Assembly (NCBI GenBank): GCA_034435035.1
Contig: DAOTXW010000100.1
Coordinates: 1-7,815 of the forward strand
Origin: JAHEME01 sp034435035
Lineage (GTDB): Bacteria; Chloroflexota; Anaerolineae; Aggregatilineales; UBA3940
Length of the DNA: 7,815 nt
Direction of reading: 5' to 3'
Below, in pieces: positions 4,548 to 7,815 of the stretch. How positions within the stretch are numbered: the first letter of the stretch is position 1; each line of letters starts with the position of its first letter. The notes beneath the pieces are model-generated. The model was given only the letters and a program-made list of their open reading frames with translations. It was not told the origin of the DNA and searched no databases. The position numbers and the translations under genes were made by a program.

Positions 4548-5735
4548 CTACGGCGCGGGATGCGAAGCGAGGTAATCGGCCAGCAGGGCGGCGATCCGCC
4601 GCGAGCCGGCGTAGTTGGTGTGCACATCGTCGTAGAACAGATCGGTCCGCCCGTTGAGCTGCGGGGCCAGATCGACGCACTCGACGCCGGTGGCGGCGCA
4701 GACGGCCAGCGTGCGGGCGTTGATCTGCGCCAGCCCGTCGGCCAGGGCAGCGGGCGTGTAGTATGCGCCGGTCGCGTCGATGCCGGGGCGGCCCACGTAG
4801 CCCATCCACAGGTACGGCTCAAAGTCGGGCGGCAGGTCGGCGCGCCAGACGGCAGGGTGGGTGACCAGCACCAGCCGCACGCCGTCGCGGCGGGCCAGCG
4901 CGGCGAGCTGCCGCAGGTAGAATTCGTAGCTGTCGAGGGTGGCGGTCAGATCGGGCAGGTCGTCGCGCCAGGCGCTGGCCGCCGTCCGCCGGTCCCGCAG
5001 GCCCACCAGATGATCGCCCGATTCGGTCTGCCGCAGCCCGGCGGCGTCCGCCTGCGCGTTCAGGTTGACCACGCCCAGCAGCCACAGCAGGCGCAGGCTG
5101 CGGACGCGCCCCCGGCCCGGCCATTCTTCAAAGACGGTATACAGCGCGTCGGTGGTGGTGGGGGTGTTCACCCAGTCCGTCTGCTGAAGCTCCTCGGCGG
5201 CGTCCGTGTCGCGCACCAGCCGGATCAGCAGGTCGTTGACGCCCGCCAGCACGATCACCATGTCCAGCCCCGGGTACTGCGGGACGAGGTGCTTCATGGC
5301 GATCACATGCTGCTGCGCGTAGCGGCCATCCTTGCCGGCGTTGCCGACCCAGACCGGCTCGCCCGTGCGCTCCGCCAGCAGCGTCCCCAGCAGCGCCGTC
5401 CACGTCTGCGGCTGGTCGATGTACAGCTCCTCGGTGGTGCTGCCGCCGATGGCCAGGATGGTCGTCACCGCGGGATCGGCGGGGTACTCCGGCCCGCGCA
5501 GCCCCGACGAGCTGGCCCGGAAATGCGCCTCCCCCTCGACGCCGGGCAGCAGCCCGGGGACGGGTTCGACGGTCATCTGCAGGCCGGGCTGCCAGATCGC
5601 ATACTGGCGCGGGTCGGGGGTGGTGAGGCGCAGCGCCAGCTCAGCGGCAGCCAGCCCGGCCAGCAGGCCGGCGGCGGCCAGCGCCAGGCGGCCCGCCAGG
5701 GAAAGCAGTCTGCTGAATCGCGGGAGGGGGTTCAT
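4548..5735 (-). CDS. Membrane-anchored SGNH/GDSL-type hydrolase
   Basis: Probable extracytoplasmic esterase or acyl-transfer enzyme of the SGNH superfamily, 395 residues. A hydrophobic stretch at about 10-35 is a signal anchor or uncleaved signal peptide. The catalytic blocks appear in order: ILAIGGSTTEE with nucleophile Ser99, the oxyanion-hole block VGNAGKDG (Gly131-Asn132), VLAGVNDL with Gly165/Asn167, and the C-terminal FYDDVHTN with the Asp369/His372 pair. The Asn before the nucleophile and the substrate are unclear; relatives act on acetylated polysaccharides or lipids, which would suit an envelope role. The ATG at 5735 was chosen because the hydrophobic anchor follows at once; the frame extends to 5840 but that part is antisense-like and overlaps the upstream gene. 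No Shine-Dalgarno precedes 5735. The start lies 16 bp after the stop of the SRPBCC gene, so translational coupling within one operon is likely. Confidence 0.88.
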   Translation of the reverse strand: MNPLPRFSRLLSLAGRLALAAAGLLAGLAAAELALRLTTPDPRQYAIWQPGLQMTVEPVPGLLPGVEGEAHFRASSSGLRGPEYPADPAVTTILAIGGSTTEELYIDQPQTWTALLGTLLAERTGEPVWVGNAGKDGRYAQQHVIAMKHLVPQYPGLDMVIVLAGVNDLLIRLVRDTDAAEELQQTDWVNTPTTTDALYTVFEEWPGRGRVRSLRLLWLLGVVNLNAQADAAGLRQTESGDHLVGLRDRRTAASAWRDDLPDLTATLDSYEFYLRQLAALARRDGVRLVLVTHPAVWRADLPPDFEPYLWMGYVGRPGIDATGAYYTPAALADGLAQINARTLAVCAATGVECVDLAPQLNGRTDLFYDDVHTNYAGSRRIAALLADYLASHPAP

Positions 5736-5751
5736 GAGCAGGCGGGGCGGC

Positions 5752-6156
5752 TCAGGGCTGCCCCAGCGAAGTGAAGTAAGCCAGCATGGGCTTGAAGTAG
5801 TGCTCCTCCCACCCCTGCCGGTAGGCGTCGCCGGTGGCATCGGGCAGATCGGTGTGGATCAGGGTGAGGCGTGTGCCATCCCCGGCGGGTTCCAGCCGCA
5901 CCTCCAGCCGCGAGTCCGGCGCGCCGGGCGGGAAGTCGGCGGCCCGCCAGGTCTGCACGATGCGGCTGAACGGCTCCATCTCCAGCGTGACGCCCTGGAT
6001 GTAGCCGTCCCAGGCGGTGTAGCGCCCGCCCGGCCGGGCGTCGATCCCGGCGGCCCCGCCGGTCATCCAGCCGTGCTCGTCGCCATCCAGCCACGCCTGG
6101 TAGATGCGCTGTGGGCTGGCCGGCAGCAGGACAGCCGTCGTGATCGATTCGGGCAT
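5752..6156 (-). CDS. SRPBCC (AHSA1-like/START-fold) family protein
   Basis: A 134-residue single-domain protein of the AHSA1/SRPBCC ligand-binding fold, named for similarity to the Hsp90 cochaperone Aha1. Most bacterial members bind small hydrophobic ligands and have no assigned role. Family features visible: the N-terminal strand ITTAVLLPASPQRIYQAWLD, the turn DARPGGRYTAWDGYIQG (39-55), EPFSRIVQTWR (61-71), the strand GDGTRLTLIHTDLP, and the C-terminal helix with QGWEEHYF. Length is typical. GAGAGG lies about six bases before the ATG. It is first in a likely two-gene operon with the SGNH hydrolase. A palindrome at 6213-6226 beside a -10-like TAGAAT suggests repressor control. Cytoplasmic; no signal peptide. 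Confidence 0.9.
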   Translation of the reverse strand: MPESITTAVLLPASPQRIYQAWLDGDEHGWMTGGAAGIDARPGGRYTAWDGYIQGVTLEMEPFSRIVQTWRAADFPPGAPDSRLEVRLEPAGDGTRLTLIHTDLPDATGDAYRQGWEEHYFKPMLAYFTSLGQP

Positions 6157-6212
6157 GATAGACCTCTCAGGAGTAGTGCAACGGGCCGCGGGCTGTAAAC
6201 CGCCGGCGATTC

Positions 6213-6236
6213 GACAGCCGGCTGTCCACTATTCTA
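6213..6236 (-). promoter_or_regulatory. Possible promoter and operator of the SRPBCC/SGNH operon
   Basis: On the minus strand a TAGAAT (6236-6231) is followed four bases later by the perfect 14-bp palindrome GACAGCCGGCTGTC (6226-6213), which would span the transcription start. No convincing -35 element lies upstream; that position falls in the terminator stem of the preceding gene. The promoter assignment is weak, the palindrome itself certain. Confidence 0.35.
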
Positions 6237-6240
6237 CCGC

Positions 6241-6278
6241 AAAAAGCCCCGCGGGATGGGCGTGCACCCATCCCGCGG
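6241..6278 (-). terminator. Strong intrinsic terminator of the acidic repeat-protein gene
   Basis: A perfect 12-bp stem, CCGCGGGATGGG (6249-6260) with CCCATCCCGCGG (6267-6278), is closed by a six-base loop. On the minus strand it is followed by GGCTTTTT (6248-6241). It lies about 25 bp past the stop of the acidic protein gene and separates it from the SRPBCC operon. Confidence 0.9.
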
Positions 6279-6303
6279 AGTTCATCAGGCCGGCTGGACG
6301 GGA

Positions 6304-6400
6304 TCAGTCGTCGTCGCCGTCGTCGTCGCCTTCATCGTCGTCATCGTCATCGCTGTCATCGTCATCGCTGTCATCGTCATCGCCGCCAGAGCCGCTGTGA
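6304..6400. repeat. Simple trinucleotide/hexanucleotide tract encoding poly-Asp
   Basis: On the plus strand it is runs of GTC and CATCGT-like units; on the coding minus strand, GAY codons for the poly-Asp/Ser tail of the acidic lipoprotein. Such tracts are prone to replication slippage and also generate long spurious hydrophobic frames on the plus strand. Confidence 0.8.
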
Positions 6401-7032
6401 TCCTCATCGCTGTCGCTGCTTTCGCACAGGTCGCCCTGGCCGTCGCTGTCCGCATCTTCCTGGCCGGGGTTGAACCAGTCGGCGCAGTTGTCATCGTCAT
6501 CGTCGATGCCGTCGCCGTCCTCGTCCTCAAACTCCGGCTCGTCGGTGGATTCGTATTCCGGCTCGTCCGTGGATTCGTATTCCGGCTCGTCGGTGGATTC
6601 GTATTCCGGCTCGTCGGTGGATTCCATCTCCGGCTCGTCGGTGGATTCGTATTCCGGCTCATCGGTGGATTCGTCTTCCGGCTCGTCGGTGGATTCCATC
6701 TCCGGCTCATCGGTGGATTCCATCTCCGGCTCGTCGGTGGATTCCATCTCCAGCTCGACCTCCAGCGCCGTGAGCGTGCCATCATCGCCGCGCTCGACAG
6801 CCAGCCGGACGGTATCGCCAGCCTGCAGGCCCGCCGGCAGGCTGAAGCCAGCCGGCAGCGTCACCGTCTGCCCGTCGATCACCAGGCTGCTGGCGTCGAC
6901 CGCCTCCACTGTGCCGGTCAGCTCTATCTCAGCGGCACTGGCCTGCGCGGCCGTGCAGCCCACCATGGCGGCCAGCACCAGCACCGCCAGCATCGCCACT
7001 GCCATCCCCTGCCGTCTCTGAATGTGTCCCAT
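6304..7032 (-). CDS. Secreted acidic repeat lipoprotein with DUF5666-like domain and thrombospondin type 3 repeat
   Basis: A 242-residue surface protein, probably calcium-binding. Residues 10-25 are a signal sequence ending MVGC, with Cys26 as a plausible lipidated cysteine (Met at -3 is less usual, so simple secretion is possible). Residues about 36-93 (IELTGTVEAVDASSLVIDG, then QAGDTVRLAVERGDDGTLTALEVE) look like a DUF5666 beta-barrel. Residues 96-167 are nine copies of an eight-residue unit, xESTDEPE with x = M, D or Y. Residues 169-203 match a thrombospondin type 3 repeat (EDEDGDGIDDDDDNC, NPGQ, DADSDGQGD, C), with Asp ligands for calcium and a Cys183-Cys203 pair. Residues 207-242 are almost all Asp/Ser/Gly. 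AAGGAG lies nine bases before the ATG. The gene has its own terminator. No LPXTG motif is present, so it is not a substrate of the nearby sortase. Specific function unknown. Confidence 0.85.
   Translation of the reverse strand: MGHIQRRQGMAVAMLAVLVLAAMVGCTAAQASAAEIELTGTVEAVDASSLVIDGQTVTLPAGFSLPAGLQAGDTVRLAVERGDDGTLTALEVELEMESTDEPEMESTDEPEMESTDEPEDESTDEPEYESTDEPEMESTDEPEYESTDEPEYESTDEPEYESTDEPEFEDEDGDGIDDDDDNCADWFNPGQEDADSDGQGDLCESSDSDEDHSGSGGDDDDSDDDDSDDDDDDEGDDDGDDD
6532..6747 (-). repeat. Nine tandem 24-bp in-frame repeats (ESTDEPE)
   Basis: Nine units of 24 bp encode, from N to C terminus, x = M, M, M, D, Y, M, Y, Y, Y in xESTDEPE. Units are nearly identical in DNA. The variable codon is linked to a synonymous change beside it: GAG before ATG, GAA before TAC or GAC. 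This points to copying of whole units rather than independent point mutation. It is a coding minisatellite whose copy number may vary between strains. Confidence 0.92.
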
Positions 7033-7049
7033 GAACCCTGTCTCCTTTA

Positions 7050-7055
7050 AGTATA
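7050..7055 (-). promoter_or_regulatory. Possible -10 element of the acidic repeat-protein gene
   Basis: TATACT on the minus strand (5 of 6 match to TATAAT) lies 17 bases before the ATG, so the leader would be very short but would still contain AAGGAG. No convincing -35 box is seen 16-18 bp upstream, so either it is not a standard promoter or an alternative sigma factor or activator is used. Confidence 0.3.
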
Positions 7056-7131
7056 GGAATTGAGCGATTAGCGCCTGCGCGCTGCGTCGTCATCCATTCA
7101 GTTGGAGAAAGGGGCCGGGAAGTCACGGGTC

Positions 7132-7160
7132 GGGGCGAAAAGTAGTACTTTTTTCCCCCG
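7132..7160. other. Extended imperfect palindrome centred on AAAAGTA-G-TACTTTT
   Basis: The core AAAAGTA (7138-7144), a central G, then TACTTTT (7146-7152) is a perfect inverted repeat. It is flanked by GGGG on the left and CCCC on the right, so the dyad extends across an AT-rich core with GC-rich ends. It lies just past the stop of the glycosyltransferase-like gene and about 80 bp upstream of the next promoter on the same strand. It could be a weak terminator or an operator. Confidence 0.4.
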
Positions 7161-7168
7161 GGCAGCCG

Positions 7169-7815
7169 CTACGGGCACGGGGCACGCTGCACGCGCCACA
7201 GCCGGGGGATGCCGAAGCGCATCGCTCCCGGATAGGCGGCCTGCTGCTCCCAGCACCAGCCGGAGCCGGGAGGCGGCGGCATCGCCAGCACTACGAATGC
7301 CCCCGGGCCGGGCGGCAGGGCGTCCAGCCGGGCCTGGAGGTCAGCATACGCGCGCGACAGGTCCAGGCAGCCCAGCGGGCCTTCCAGCAGCGCCCCCAGC
7401 ATCCAGCAGATCGGGCCTTCGGCGTACACCGGCCAGCCGGCGGGCAGGGCGGCGAGGTCGGCAGCCAGCGGGCGCAGGCCGTCATCCACCAGCAGGGCCC
7501 CTGTCTGGTACTGGTACGCTTCGGCGGGCGAGAGCGGCAGCGCCGCCGGGCGGGTCAGGGTGTGGGCGGCGAAGGGCAGCGCGAAGATCAGCCACAGGGC
7601 AGCGGCCAGCGCGATCTGCAGGCGCGGGAGCGGACGCGCATGGCGCAGGCTCCAGCCTTCGGCCATCAGGAGGCCCACCGCCAGCGCCAGCGGCGCCGCC
7701 AGCGCCGTCAGGTAGCGGGCGGCGGCCAGCCGGCTGAACAGCAGCGGCGGGTCCGCCCCCGCGGACAGCCACACCGCCCGCCGCAGCCCCTGCCCCCGGG
7801 TGCGCCGCCGGGCCA
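7169..7815 (-). CDS. C-terminal part of a multi-membrane-span glycosyltransferase-like protein (5' end outside window)
   Basis: The frame is open from the right edge to the TAG at 7169-7171, so at least 215 residues are visible and the start lies beyond the window. The visible part has FSRLAAARYLTALAAPLALAVGLLMAEGW and RLQIALAAALWLIFALPFAAHTL, two membrane segments joined by a short Arg/Pro loop. A soluble extracytoplasmic tail of about 120 residues follows (LLVDDGLRPLAADLAALPAGWPVYAEGPICWMLG, and further on two Cys-containing stretches). The ARYL motif before a late membrane helix and the small C-terminal domain are typical of GT-C (PMT/ArnT-like, GT39-type) transferases that use lipid-linked sugars. 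The catalytic acidic loop would be in the missing N-terminal part, so the assignment is tentative. A GTG at 7774 is an internal codon, not the start. Confidence 0.6.
   Translation of the reverse strand, partial: ARRRTRGQGLRRAVWLSAGADPPLLFSRLAAARYLTALAAPLALAVGLLMAEGWSLRHARPLPRLQIALAAALWLIFALPFAAHTLTRPAALPLSPAEAYQYQTGALLVDDGLRPLAADLAALPAGWPVYAEGPICWMLGALLEGPLGCLDLSRAYADLQARLDALPPGPGAFVVLAMPPPPGSGWCWEQQAAYPGAMRFGIPRLWRVQRAPCP

Noticed and set aside
4560..5774. Long plus-strand frame of 404 codons starting 30 bp after the 24-bp palindrome
   Set aside because: Tempting as a LexA-box-controlled gene, but it is the antisense of the SGNH hydrolase, has no ribosome site, and its composition (Gln, Arg, Gly, His) is that of a shadow frame.
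6532..6747. CRISPR array
   Set aside because: The 24-bp units are directly abutting with no spacers and stay in frame with a secreted protein.
6256..7050. Plus-strand hydrophobic frame with Val/Ile-rich repeats
   Set aside because: It is the antisense of the poly-Asp and ESTDEP repeats; Val/Ile runs arise from reading GTC/ATC complements of Asp codons.

Overview
The window is a GC-rich stretch of bacterial chromosome. The best guess at lineage is Chloroflexota (Anaerolineae-like). That rests on Thr-Ala-Thr-Pro linkers in a secreted protein, a sortase in a genome that also encodes large membrane glycosyltransferases, a DUF5666-type secreted protein, and the base composition. It is an inference from style; no marker gene is present. 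No rRNA, tRNA, CRISPR array or complete insertion sequence was seen.

Layout from left to right. Positions 1-36 hold only the first codons of a minus-strand gene, behind a good promoter that appears to give a leaderless message. msrA (methionine sulfoxide reductase A, minus) follows at 100-639. Divergent from it is a large plus-strand gene (803-2656) for an exported protein. It has beta-rich extracellular domains, a TATP linker and an LPATG sorting signal, then two membrane segments and a complete C-terminal sortase domain. A sortase and a sortase-type substrate are therefore in one chain. From 2688 the sequence becomes noticeably more AT-rich: a DUF3800 gene remnant stops abruptly after about 78 codons. 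On the opposite strand, the abrupt end abuts a compact transcription unit (near-consensus promoter, three hairpins, intrinsic terminator) that looks like a small RNA of about 63 nt. A small zinc-ribbon plus LexA-type winged-helix regulator (3102-3521, minus) and an unrecognised 275-residue protein (3605-4432, plus) are divergently arranged.

The convergent gap 4433-4547 contains a perfect 24-bp palindrome with a GAAC-N4-GTTC core, the form of a Gram-positive LexA/SOS box. The minus-strand pair 6156-4548 (SRPBCC/AHSA1 protein, then a membrane-anchored SGNH hydrolase) is probably an operon. Upstream of it, ending at a strong 12-bp-stem terminator, is a secreted acidic probable lipoprotein (7032-6304). 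It has a DUF5666-like domain, nine near-identical 24-bp repeats (ESTDEP), a thrombospondin type 3 calcium-binding repeat and a poly-Asp tail. The right edge holds the 3' part of a membrane glycosyltransferase-like gene.

The genes do not form one pathway. The shared theme is the cell surface: sortase chimera, calcium-binding acidic lipoprotein, membrane-tethered SGNH hydrolase and membrane glycosyltransferase, interspersed with regulatory elements. The most unusual items are the sortase/substrate chimera, the small-RNA unit abutting the DUF3800 remnant, and the LexA-box-like palindrome near a LexA-type DNA-binding protein that lacks a peptidase domain.
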